From positions 1 through 46,119 of the forward strand of contig CAVCAW010000014.1 in NCBI GenBank assembly GCA_963600315.1: a stretch of 46,119 nt of DNA. Reading direction: 5' to 3'. A program made the position numbers and the translations under genes. How positions within the stretch are numbered: position 1 is the stretch's first letter; each line of letters opens with the position of its first letter. This DNA is from UBA6382 sp963600315. GTDB lineage: Bacteria; Bacteroidota; Bacteroidia; Bacteroidales; Bacteroidaceae. Shown here piece after piece: positions 39,701 through 46,119 of this stretch. The notes under the pieces were generated by a model that saw nothing but the letters and a program-made list of their open reading frames with translations, had not been told where the DNA came from and ran no database searches.

Positions 39701-40518
39701 TCTCCATCATAATCCATGTTGGTAGACACGCCACACGACAACATCAAGTTGGCTATGGCCTCTACAGTCTCGTCACTCTCGCTGTTGGAGTAAGTGTCCT
39801 TCATGAGACTCCAATTGAATGGGTTGGCTGAGAAGTCGCGTGTCATCTCAAACTTGTTGGTCTTGGTGGTGTAGGAGTTGCTGCCAGTGCCCACGGTAGG
39901 CTGCTTGTAATAGTACATTATCTGTGCCATGGCAGTTGCCACGCAGCCCGTCACGCTCTTCTTGCCAGTGGTGAGGGTGGGGCACAACTCGTTGTAGGGA
40001 TATTCCTGTCCCCACTCTGAGGTGATGAGCGGCTCAACCATGGTATTTTTTGCTGTGAAACTTTTCGTGCGGGAGTAGCTTGCCGATGCGGTGTGCGTAC
40101 TTTCAATGGGGCTGTTAGCTTCGGCTACATATCCCTCCATCCATGCCTTGACATTGGCTGGCAGACTGTCGGCGCTAAGCGATCCACAGTTGGAGTATCC
40201 AAGTATGGGCTGCATTCGTTCGTCTGCCGATATTATCATGAAGCCTCCGCCTTGTGCGTTGTAGACATAGAAAGCCTCTTGCTGCCCATTGGCATAGAGC
40301 GACTTGAGACTTTCCATTTTGCTCGAAGCCACAACCATCTCCTTCTTTTGGCTAAACGACTTGCTCTTGAAGGCCTTCTGACTGTTGTCAAGCAACTGCG
40401 GAGCGGAGTTTTCGATGATGCTTATCACGTCCTTGATGCTGCGTTGTTGTGCCTCCGAAGTGAGAGTGATACACATCAAGAATGCGCAGAGTGATAGCAT
40501 TTTTCTTGTGATGTTCAT
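36787..40518 (-). CDS. Secreted C10-family cysteine protease with dockerin-like, cohesin-like and C-terminal sorting-like regions
   Basis: Streptopain/interpain-type protease of 1243 residues from the ATG at 40518 (MNITRKMLSLCAFLMCITLTSEA); an upstream in-frame start adds a non-signal stretch. It has a signal peptide (1-23), propeptide (about 24-165) and C10 catalytic domain (about 165-390) with nucleophile C192 (VTGCVATAMAQ), H334 (GYGHAFVIDGY) and HINWGWDG (353-360). Beta-sandwich repeats follow (about 400-655), then a dockerin-like domain with two calcium-loop motifs (DVNHDGYINIADL 665-677, ADLNVDGSLDEND 698-710), then a cohesin-like domain (about 735-857). The C-terminus YDLSGKVVASPVKGGIYIINGKKFRK looks like a type IX secretion sorting tail. 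It is a probable cargo for the system to which the PorT-like protein belongs. The host role is inference from homologous interpains. Confidence 0.88.
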   Translation of the reverse strand: MNITRKMLSLCAFLMCITLTSEAQQRSIKDVISIIENSAPQLLDNSQKAFKSKSFSQKKEMVVASSKMESLKSLYANGQQEAFYVYNAQGGGFMIISADERMQPILGYSNCGSLSADSLPANVKAWMEGYVAEANSPIESTHTASASYSRTKSFTAKNTMVEPLITSEWGQEYPYNELCPTLTTGKKSVTGCVATAMAQIMYYYKQPTVGTGSNSYTTKTNKFEMTRDFSANPFNWSLMKDTYSNSESDETVEAIANLMLSCGVSTNMDYDGESGTSTDEMMRALLKYFGYDHDMALMTRNYMSNDDWHNALLEQLDNGCPMPIRATSTTGYGHAFVIDGYKFKEDSEYPYYHINWGWDGIANGDFLMTNMTYGNHTFSQNLQVIINAKPDDGNDEMPCYLQASSLTPSTNLVDVTKNQKLNIRIDTLINQSCQAFTGTIYVCLKDGEGNATDVYSTTVSDLETSYFFKVIELTSTFPTSFKSGDYTLAVYASPEGSSKRYPVNTGNITDTISIIYDKNVYFPTVMTQNIDVTANASNNMTLTAATIMNMDEQRNFKGTLQMAVADYMGDFITTFGNTQDISNALSYLAYYNKDYTFKGTLPSTIQEGAYKLYLGAQQSGYSSWGFVEKYTASGNSITAIGLDASTNFWVKDGKVTLDAPYLTGDVNHDGYINIADLCKLHKLCSDSYSTKDLIFWSADLNVDGSLDENDGKELTTYVMSATDFKDNTEASKPLSAEIIEHCGTAYLILNMDNTASQFNALQFDLDLPDYLAADDDAEITFSSRTTGYTGSISNGRVIMLGTPNTGIAGTEGAIAYIPLKFTSKTITNATITLRNIVMSDVNNCEAVYASDATVDVEESMPSLAGAIAVIDSYPRGDKLGQYHTSAAFDETLQEARTLAANSKANILDVKEAIATITSDNMVINTPEEGMLLRIKDTNGNYMTCRNTNDNRIEFSSTKDDATIFCYYGGDRLVAYQTGYYVSHSSDTDTCPINTTAATTDDASLYYGFMQSSASIGKYLVVFGDGTHYMSAGGNAASFTAPSDITSADYSFTLEEADAVTMTISSEGMSTLYSPIALEIPTGIKAYAGTYNSEDNCIWLTALHDVIPANTGVVIEGEPNTVCSLSAATEASDTTTSCLSGSVPAIANTVGSYTLQSVDGRLGFYRYTGTDLNGFKAYFSASSASPSKGDIKGFAIIKEGDEAEGIHDLTTPTTDVTAYDLSGKVVASPVKGGIYIINGKKFRK

Positions 40519-40544
40519 GACAATAGATATTATAAAGTTATCGG

Positions 40545-40552
40545 CAAAGATA
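40545..40552 (-). promoter_or_regulatory. Probable promoter of the C10 protease gene, -7 box
   Basis: The minus strand reads TATCTTTG, 27 bases upstream of the start at 40518. At the -33 distance (about 40573) the minus strand is TTTT, a weak match. The promoter overlaps the T run of the preceding aminotransferase terminator. Confidence 0.5.
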
Positions 40553-40580
40553 ATGTAATGATACAAAAAAATAAAAAAAA

Positions 40581-40624
40581 GCGCCGGAAAAAGATGACAA
40601 AAAGAGCGTATCTTTTTCCGGCAC
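40581..40624 (-). terminator. Terminator of the aminotransferase gene
   Basis: A 15-base stem (40581-40595 with 40610-40624) with one mismatch near its base is followed on the minus strand by a long T-rich run. It lies 52 bases past the aminotransferase stop. Confidence 0.9.
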
Positions 40625-40675
40625 TTGATGAATTTCCCCAGTGAAGGGAAATTTTGTTTCAACCGAAAGGAAAAA

Positions 40676-41866
40676 CTATTTCAAAAGAGCGAGTGCTTCG
40701 TTGATGCGGCGCATAGCCTCTACGATATTGTCGTCGGAGGTAGCGTAGCTCATGCGGAGGCATTCTGGGTCGCCAAAGGCTCCGCCGCCCACTGTGGCAA
40801 CGTGGCCCACGTTGAGCAGAAACATGGCGAGATCCATGTTGTCGTTGATGACCTTGCCGTCATAGCTTTTGCCGAAGTAGCTGCTGACCTTGGGGAATAC
40901 GTAGAAGGCTCCTTCGGGCTCGCTGATTTCAAAACCGGGAGTCTCCTGACAGAGCTTCACGATGAGTTTCTTGCGGCGCTCAAATGCCTTACGCATATCT
41001 TCCACACACTGCTGGTCACCGCTGAAGGCATTGGCGGCTGCAATCTGGCTCACGGAGCAAGGCCCCGAAGTGTATTGACCCTGGAGCTTGTTGCATCCCT
41101 TGACGATCCACTCGGGACCGGCGATGAAACCGATGCGCCAACCCGTCATGGCATAGGCTTTGCTGACACCGTTGATGATGACGGTGCGCTCCTTCATGCC
41201 AGGCACCTGGGCTATCGAAGCGTGGGCACCTACGTAGTTGATATGCTCGTAGATTTCGTCGGAGATGACGATGATGTCATCGTGGCGGAGTATCACCTCG
41301 GCCAGGGCAGCGAGTTCCTCCTTGCTATACACGGCACCAGTCGGGTTGCTGGGTGAGCAGAGTATGAGTGCGCGTGTTTTGGGGGTGATAGCTGCTTCGA
41401 GCTGCTCTGGGGTAATTTTGAATTTCTGGTCAATGCCGGCATAGACGATTACTGGTGTGCCGTCTGCCAACTTGACCATCTGGGTGTAGCTTACCCAGTA
41501 GGGGGCGGGCACGATGACTTCGTCGCCTTTGTCTACGAGCGCCATAATGGTGTTGCACACGCTCTGCTTGGCGCCGTTGCTGCACAATATCTGCGAGGTG
41601 GAGTATTCAAGGCCGTTCTCGTTCTTGAGTTTGTCGGCTATGGCCTGGCGCAGTACTGGGTAGCCTGGCACGGGAGAGTATCTTGAGTAGTTGTCGTCAA
41701 CGGCTTGCTTGGCGGCGTTTTTGATGCTGTCTGGGGTGTTGAAGTCGGGTTCTCCCACAGAGAGGTTGATTACGTCAATTCCCTGTGCTTTGAGTTCTGA
41801 GCTCTTTTGCGACATGGCCAGTGTGGCTGAAGGCTCAAGTCTGTTTAGTCTTTCTGAGAGTTTCAT
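40676..41866 (-). CDS. Pyridoxal-phosphate aminotransferase, class I (aspartate aminotransferase type)
   Basis: Transfers amino groups between aspartate or aromatic amino acids and 2-oxoglutarate. The start at 41866 (MKLSERLNRLEPSATLAMSQ) gives 396 residues, the usual length for the Igamma type. Motifs are NLSVGEPDF (34-42), NPTG (174-177, contacts the carboxylate), SDEIY (202-206) and the PLP-binding K236 in SKAYAMTGWRIGF. The protein is cytoplasmic with no signal. Substrate preference between aspartate and aromatic amino acids cannot be told from sequence; AspC-type is most likely. The frame is open upstream into the BI-1 gene but not conserved there. Confidence 0.93.
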   Translation of the reverse strand: MKLSERLNRLEPSATLAMSQKSSELKAQGIDVINLSVGEPDFNTPDSIKNAAKQAVDDNYSRYSPVPGYPVLRQAIADKLKNENGLEYSTSQILCSNGAKQSVCNTIMALVDKGDEVIVPAPYWVSYTQMVKLADGTPVIVYAGIDQKFKITPEQLEAAITPKTRALILCSPSNPTGAVYSKEELAALAEVILRHDDIIVISDEIYEHINYVGAHASIAQVPGMKERTVIINGVSKAYAMTGWRIGFIAGPEWIVKGCNKLQGQYTSGPCSVSQIAAANAFSGDQQCVEDMRKAFERRKKLIVKLCQETPGFEISEPEGAFYVFPKVSSYFGKSYDGKVINDNMDLAMFLLNVGHVATVGGGAFGDPECLRMSYATSDDNIVEAMRRINEALALLK

Positions 41867-41940
41867 GTTTATGGTTGTTTGTTGTGTATGTGTAAGTTCG
41901 TGACCAGTTTGTCTGTGCGGCAATTCACGGTGCGGCATCA

Positions 41941-42666
41941 TCATCTTCTGTCACCCAGCAGGCGGAGCAGATAGAGGAAGAGGTTGATGAAGTCAAGGTA
42001 GAGCGTCAGGCTGCCCAGCAAGGCAAGTTTCTGTGTACCCTCATTGATTTCGCTGCCAGTCTCTTGAAACATGCGTTTGATCTTTTGAGTGTCGTAGGCG
42101 GTCAGTCCCACAAAGACGAGCACGCCCACATAGTTGAGAATCATTTGCAGCCCTGTGCTCTTGACGAAGATGTTGACCAGAGTGGCTATAATGAGACCTA
42201 TGAGTGCCATGACGAGTATTTTGCCCATGCCCGAGAGGTTGCGGCGGGTGACATATCCAAACAAGCTCATTGCGCCGAAGGTGCCTGCCGTCACGAAGAA
42301 TGTGGTGGCGATGCTACTGAGCGTGTAGGCGAGGAATATGATTGACAGCGTCACTCCGTTGAGCACGGAATAGATGATAAAGAGCAGCCCAGCTACGGCA
42401 AACGACAGACGGTTGATGGCTGCCGTTATTACCATGACGAGACCAAACTCTGCGATGATGAGTATCCACATCGGAGTGGAGCTCTGGGCAAAAATCTTGT
42501 AGATAAGTTCGGGACTGGATGCCACATAGTAGGCGGTGAGACCGGTAACTATCATGGCCAGCGTCATCCATGCATATACCTTGCGCATGAGTGCGCCAAA
42601 GGCACTCTGCGAACGGACATCATTAATTGTGATGTCGTCGGGGCTGTTAAAATAGTTATTGTACAT
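41941..42666 (-). CDS. Bax inhibitor-1 / YccA family membrane protein
   Basis: Inner-membrane protein of the TMBIM family, linked in other bacteria to calcium leak or to FtsH substrate control. The start at 42666 (MYNNYFNSPDDITINDVRSQ) gives 241 residues with seven hydrophobic segments (from about residue 30 to 235). Family signatures are the YAWMTLAMIVTGLTAYYVA first helix, SVLNGVTLSIIFLAYTLSSIATTFFVTAGTFGAMSLFGYVTRRNLSGMGKI block (about 110-160), and LNYVGVLVFVGLTAYDTQKIKRM (about 183-205) with the conserved Asp. Gap to ribBA upstream is 64 bases. Function in this organism is unknown. Confidence 0.94.
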   Translation of the reverse strand: MYNNYFNSPDDITINDVRSQSAFGALMRKVYAWMTLAMIVTGLTAYYVASSPELIYKIFAQSSTPMWILIIAEFGLVMVITAAINRLSFAVAGLLFIIYSVLNGVTLSIIFLAYTLSSIATTFFVTAGTFGAMSLFGYVTRRNLSGMGKILVMALIGLIIATLVNIFVKSTGLQMILNYVGVLVFVGLTAYDTQKIKRMFQETGSEINEGTQKLALLGSLTLYLDFINLFLYLLRLLGDRR

Positions 42667-42730
42667 TGGTTTATGGTCGTTTGGGTTAATTCTTGATGTC
42701 TCTGGTGGCAGCTTTTCCGTAGTGGGGCTG

Positions 42731-43945
42731 CTACTTGTTGAAATGCAGCTTGTGGCCCATGCGCTTTTCCTTTGTGCGCAGATAAGCCTCGTTGTACTTG
42801 TTAGGCTTAATCTCAATAGGCACGTTCTCCACTACCTGAAGTCCGAAACCGTCGAGACCCGCTCTCTTGGTGGGGTTGTTGGTTATCAGCCTCATTTTGC
42901 CCACACCTATTTCGCGCAATATCTGTGCGCCCACACCATAGTCGCGCTCATCGGGGTTGTAGCCCAGGTGAGTGTTGGCATCGACGGTGTCGAGTCCTTC
43001 TTCCTGCAGCTTGTAAGCGGCTATCTTGGCCATCAGACCAATGCCGCGTCCCTCTTGGTTGAGGTAGAGCACTACGCCCTTGCCCTCCTTCTCAATCATC
43101 TGCATGGCACGGTGGAGCTGTTCGCCGCAGTCGCACCTCATGCTGCCGAATATGTCGCCCGTCATGCACGACGAGTGCACTCTCACGAGCACAGCCTCGT
43201 CGGGAGTCCACTCTCCCTTGGTGAGTGCTATGTGTTCGTAGCCATTGCTCTTCTGGCGGAATGGCGTAAGTTTGAAGTGCCCATATTCAGTGGGAAGGTC
43301 CACCGTCTCGCCCTTTTCTATTATCGTCTCTTCCTTGAGGCGATAGGCGATGAGGTCTCTGATAGATATAATCTTGAGTCCAAACTCTTCAGCCACCTTG
43401 AGCAGTTGTGGCAAGCGCGCCATGGTGCCATCGGGGTTCATTATCTCGATGAGGGCGGCAGCTGGCTGCAAGCCGGCCAGTCGAGCCAAGTCAACGGCAG
43501 CTTCGGTGTGTCCGGCACGTCGCAACACGCCCTTGTTTTGAGCATAGAGCGGATTGATGTGTCCTGGTCGTCCGAAGGTCTCAGGCACCGAAGCAGGGTC
43601 AGCCAAGGCTCTTATGGTGGCAGCGCGGTCAGCGGTGCTCACGCCCGTGGTGCATCCTTCGAGCTTGTCTACGGTGATGGTGAACGGTGTGCCCAGCATC
43701 GAGGTGTTGTCTTCCACCTGGTGGGGCAGCTGCAGCTCGCGGCAACGATCGATGGTGATAGGTGCGCATAGCACGCCACGCCCATTCTTGAGCATAAAGT
43801 TAATCTTCTCGGGAGTTATCAGTTCGGCGGCAGTGATGAAGTCACCTTCGTTCTCGCGGTCTTCGTCGTCCACCACTATGAGGAATTTGCCTTGTTTGAA
43901 GTCTTCGATAGCCTCTTCAATGCTGCTGAATTTTGTATTGTCCAT
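42731..43945 (-). CDS. ribBA: Bifunctional 3,4-dihydroxy-2-butanone-4-phosphate synthase / GTP cyclohydrolase II
   Basis: Provides both branches of the riboflavin pathway: DHBP from ribulose-5-phosphate and the pyrimidine precursor from GTP. Of 404 residues, the RibB domain (1-205) has VVDDEDRENEGD (24-35) and the RPGHI (126-130), GHTEAAVDLA (145-154) segments. The RibA domain (206-404) has zinc ligands C260, C271, C273 (HSSCMTGDIFGSMRCDC) and YLNQEGRGIG (294-303). Both domains look complete. It starts four bases after the LptF-like gene, so the two are co-transcribed. No FMN riboswitch precedes it, which is consistent with expression from the lptF promoter. Confidence 0.97.
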   Translation of the reverse strand: MDNTKFSSIEEAIEDFKQGKFLIVVDDEDRENEGDFITAAELITPEKINFMLKNGRGVLCAPITIDRCRELQLPHQVEDNTSMLGTPFTITVDKLEGCTTGVSTADRAATIRALADPASVPETFGRPGHINPLYAQNKGVLRRAGHTEAAVDLARLAGLQPAAALIEIMNPDGTMARLPQLLKVAEEFGLKIISIRDLIAYRLKEETIIEKGETVDLPTEYGHFKLTPFRQKSNGYEHIALTKGEWTPDEAVLVRVHSSCMTGDIFGSMRCDCGEQLHRAMQMIEKEGKGVVLYLNQEGRGIGLMAKIAAYKLQEEGLDTVDANTHLGYNPDERDYGVGAQILREIGVGKMRLITNNPTKRAGLDGFGLQVVENVPIEIKPNKYNEAYLRTKEKRMGHKLHFNK

Positions 43946-43949
43946 ATTC

Positions 43950-45875
43950 TTAATGCGTTTCGTTGTTTCTGTAGTAGTTGTTTTGTTCTATCAAGGTCGC
44001 CACACGTGTGCTCACGGCGTCGATTAGTGCGATGTCCTTGCGCAGCCTGCGTCTGAACATGAATGCCCTATACCACAGTGCCAGTCCTATCGGCAGCACT
44101 ATGCCCAGCAAGGCATTGAGATGCTTGTTGTCCACGGGCGAGAGGTGCGCTCTGGTGTAGATGGTGGGATAAGCGTTGAGTTGGTATATGAGTCTGCGGT
44201 CGGTGCTGTTGGAAAGGTCGTTTATAATCTTCTCAAGCCGTTGCGCTATGTCGGGCAGCGGATTTTCGGGTTGCTGACTAAAGAACATCTTGATGTAGCT
44301 GGGCAGTTTGCCGAGCTTCAGTTTGCCGGCGAAATCATTGAGCAGCGAGTTGATGTCGCATAGTCCGGCTGCATCGCCTTCATAGTCGGGAGAGTCGATG
44401 ACTACCTCCTTCACGGCGATGTGGCGTTTCTCCTTTATGCCCAATGCGCTGAGTAGGTCGCCCAGCTTGTTGAGAGCACCCCACAGTGTAGCGTCTTTGT
44501 TTGATTTGTACGTCAAGAAAGCTCCCACCGGTGCCATGATGAACGTACTTATCCACATGCCGTAGGTAATGTTCCACGTTCCATCGCGTGCCATCTTCAT
44601 GCCCGAGACACCGATGATATAGTAGATAATGAAAATCAATACCGACACAATGGTCGACACTCCCAGTCCACCCTTGCGAATAATAGCCCCCAGCGGCGCC
44701 CCGATGAAGAAGAAGAACAGACACGCCAGCGACGAGGCAAACTTGTCATGCCATTTAATCTCGTGTCGCCTCACCATGCCGTAGCCATCCTCGCTGACCG
44801 GCGAGCGCCATTCGAGCTCCGTGAGCATGCCCGTGACCGACGACGAAGCATTGCGCAGGGCATTGAGTCGCGCCGCCTGACTGAGTTTGCCAAACAGAGA
44901 GTCGATATTCACCGTGCGTGACAGCCTACCTGCCGCCATCGAGTCCTCTTTCGACCCATGCCCAGTTTGCAGGTAGCGTGCAGACAACTCATTGTAGTTG
45001 GCGCGCCCAAGGCTATCATAGAGCGTTGTCATAGAGTCAGCGTCGGCAGTCAACTGCTTGAGCGACTTGGCATCAGCGAGATTTTTGAGGTCCTCCGCAT
45101 TCATCAGGTCAAAGTCAGTGTTGAAGTCTATGTAGAGCACCTTGTCCTGAAAAGTCTCGCGGTCGTAGGGCACGTGGCTCCCCTGCATCATTCCGCCAGG
45201 CGAAGATGACTGCAAGTTCTCAAACTGCTCTCCGCTGAAGATTGACAGCTTCAAGAAATGCTTGTCAGCAGTTGTTTCGAGCTTGGCAGAGTCAGCCACC
45301 ACTATCTGCGCATTCTCTATGCCCTTGTCAATCTTGTAGATTATCACGTCGTAGAGCATGCCCGTCTCGGCATCCTTGTGCTCCACGTAGAGGTTCACGC
45401 TTGGAATGCTGTTGTGGAAGATACCCTCAGTTATTTCAAGAGCCGGCGAAGCACTCTTCATCGAAAAAAGCATGCGCGCCATCTCCATCTGCGCCTTGGG
45501 GCTCACATTGTTTTGGAAATAGAACGACACTCCCGTCAGAATCAGTGCCGTGATGAATATCGGGCGCATTATGCGTAGCAGCGGTATGCCAGCAGCCTTC
45601 ATCGCCGTTAGCTCCAGCTGTTCGCCCATGTTGCCAAAAGTAAGCAGCGACGTGAGCAACACCGACATAGGCAACGCCATCGGCACCAGCGTCAGAGCCA
45701 TGTAGAAGAAGAACTGCGCCAAGACATCCATTCCCAGACCCTTGCCCACCATCGTCTCAATATGCTTCCACACAAACTGCATCATAAAGACAAACAGACA
45801 AATCAAGAAGCATCCCAGGAATAGCTGGAAAAACTTGCGCAAGATGAATATGTCTATTTTCTTTATGCCAAGCAT
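43950..45875 (-). CDS. LptF/LptG-family permease (YjgP/YjgQ) with C-terminal extension
   Basis: Inner-membrane transporter subunit expected to extract lipopolysaccharide toward the Lpt bridge. Of 641 residues, three N-terminal membrane helices (about 9-110) include the family start IFILRKFFQLFLGCFLICLFVFMMQFVWKH and LPMSVLLTSLLTFGNMGEQLELTAMKAAGIPLLRIM (about 68-103). A periplasmic beta-jellyroll follows (about 130-300), then three helices (about 385-465). LptF/LptG usually end near residue 360-400; here about 175 more residues follow, with a soluble part and one further hydrophobic segment (about 588-607) near a basic end. Long forms of this kind are seen in Bacteroidetes. The partner subunit is not in the window, so LptF versus LptG is left open. 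Confidence 0.9.
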   Translation of the reverse strand: MLGIKKIDIFILRKFFQLFLGCFLICLFVFMMQFVWKHIETMVGKGLGMDVLAQFFFYMALTLVPMALPMSVLLTSLLTFGNMGEQLELTAMKAAGIPLLRIMRPIFITALILTGVSFYFQNNVSPKAQMEMARMLFSMKSASPALEITEGIFHNSIPSVNLYVEHKDAETGMLYDVIIYKIDKGIENAQIVVADSAKLETTADKHFLKLSIFSGEQFENLQSSSPGGMMQGSHVPYDRETFQDKVLYIDFNTDFDLMNAEDLKNLADAKSLKQLTADADSMTTLYDSLGRANYNELSARYLQTGHGSKEDSMAAGRLSRTVNIDSLFGKLSQAARLNALRNASSSVTGMLTELEWRSPVSEDGYGMVRRHEIKWHDKFASSLACLFFFFIGAPLGAIIRKGGLGVSTIVSVLIFIIYYIIGVSGMKMARDGTWNITYGMWISTFIMAPVGAFLTYKSNKDATLWGALNKLGDLLSALGIKEKRHIAVKEVVIDSPDYEGDAAGLCDINSLLNDFAGKLKLGKLPSYIKMFFSQQPENPLPDIAQRLEKIINDLSNSTDRRLIYQLNAYPTIYTRAHLSPVDNKHLNALLGIVLPIGLALWYRAFMFRRRLRKDIALIDAVSTRVATLIEQNNYYRNNETH

Positions 45876-45968
45876 ATAAAGAGTGGCGTGGAGTAGTTGT
45901 GAATGTGCGCCAGGCTGCCGTTAGTCCGTGACCAAGCCAGTCAAGTCGCCTTTTTATACATTAGAATG

Positions 45969-46000
45969 CAAAGTTAGTGCAAACCAAACGATAATCCAAA
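45969..46000 (-). promoter_or_regulatory. Promoter of the lpt-ribBA transcript
   Basis: On the minus strand TTTG (45997-46000), 20 bases, then TAACTTTG (45969-45976): a full consensus match. Start of transcription near 45963 gives a leader of about 88 bases. Beyond it (46001-46119) I see no gene I can support. Confidence 0.82.
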
Positions 46001-46119
46001 CCTTGAGTTTGCTAATTACGCTTTTGGGCACCCTGCCGACGTCAAAGTTGCGTTTGCAGCAGCCCAAGCCCATGCCGATGACAACTGTGGATAGTAATTG
46101 GGCTTCAGTGCCTCAACAG

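Noticed and set aside
40519..40662. Upstream start for the C10 protease
   Set aside because: The extra 48 residues overlap the promoter and terminator region and would place a second hydrophobic segment before a complete signal peptide.
42659..43771. 370-codon open frame on the plus strand
   Set aside because: It lies fully antisense to ribBA, whose motifs are intact, and its translation shows no recognisable domain. High-GC antisense openness explains it.
43946..43949. FMN riboswitch before ribBA
   Set aside because: Only four bases separate ribBA from the preceding gene, and no RFN-like element is seen in the leader of the transcript near 45876-45968.
46072..46119. Start of a plus-strand gene running off the window end
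   Set aside because: An ATG with 16 open codons exists, but there is no promoter, and a minus-strand frame of about 32 codons is equally open; too short to support either.

Overview
The window reads as chromosomal DNA of a Bacteroidales bacterium, most likely a gut Muribaculaceae- or Prevotellaceae-type organism; family rank is inference. The support is: promoters of the Bacteroidetes type (TTTG, about 20 bases, then TAnnTTTG), little sign of Shine-Dalgarno sites, the families DUF3822 and TIGR02757, an S16 protein with an alanine-rich tail, an 8-Cys ferredoxin, an OMP_b-brl_3 type outer-membrane protein, a PorT-like type IX secretion component, and a C10 protease with a C-terminal sorting-like tail.

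Layout. 1-4061 (minus): rpsP, then an frr-rsgA-nfeD-floA run for translation quality and membrane organisation. 4189-5250 (plus): a secreted endonuclease/exonuclease/phosphatase. 5305-14710 (plus): a compact exopolysaccharide export operon with a strong promoter and a terminator. It holds an SLBB export protein, a Wzz-like protein, a flippase, a second Wzz-like protein, an EpsG-like polymerase, a glycosyltransferase and a LicD-family transferase. 14808-14906: a 4 x 22-bp repeat array. 15018-18518: a lipoprotein tyrosine phosphatase, tadA (minus), birA and pyrH. 18680-25188 (minus): the cell-shape operon with a cyclohydrolase-only purH, mreB, mreC, mreD, mrdA (PBP2) and rodA. 25374-26492 (minus): a TIGR02757 protein and a hotdog thioesterase. 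26684-28672: a GH20 hexosaminidase with its own promoter and terminator. 28806-31251: a zinc-ribbon/DUF805 membrane protein, rsmD and a DUF3822 protein. 31488-35039 (minus): a large outer-membrane beta-barrel protein and a ferredoxin, with a second copy of the 22-bp repeat array between them. 35243-36685: porT-like, rlmH and a tRNA with a CAT anticodon. 36787-40518 (minus): a 1243-residue C10 protease. 40676-45875 (minus): an aminotransferase, a Bax-inhibitor-1 protein, ribBA and an LptF/LptG-like permease.

The genes form three functional themes. The first is envelope growth (mre/mrd, Lpt, exopolysaccharide export). The second is outer-membrane secretion and nutrient capture (PorT, C10 protease, GH20, beta-barrel). 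The third is core translation and cofactor housekeeping.

The most unusual item is a pair of intergenic elements, about 19.9 kb apart and in the same orientation. Each is four degenerate 22-bp near-palindromic units followed at the identical offset by GCTCAAC. No CRISPR array, prophage, transposase, riboswitch or rRNA was seen.
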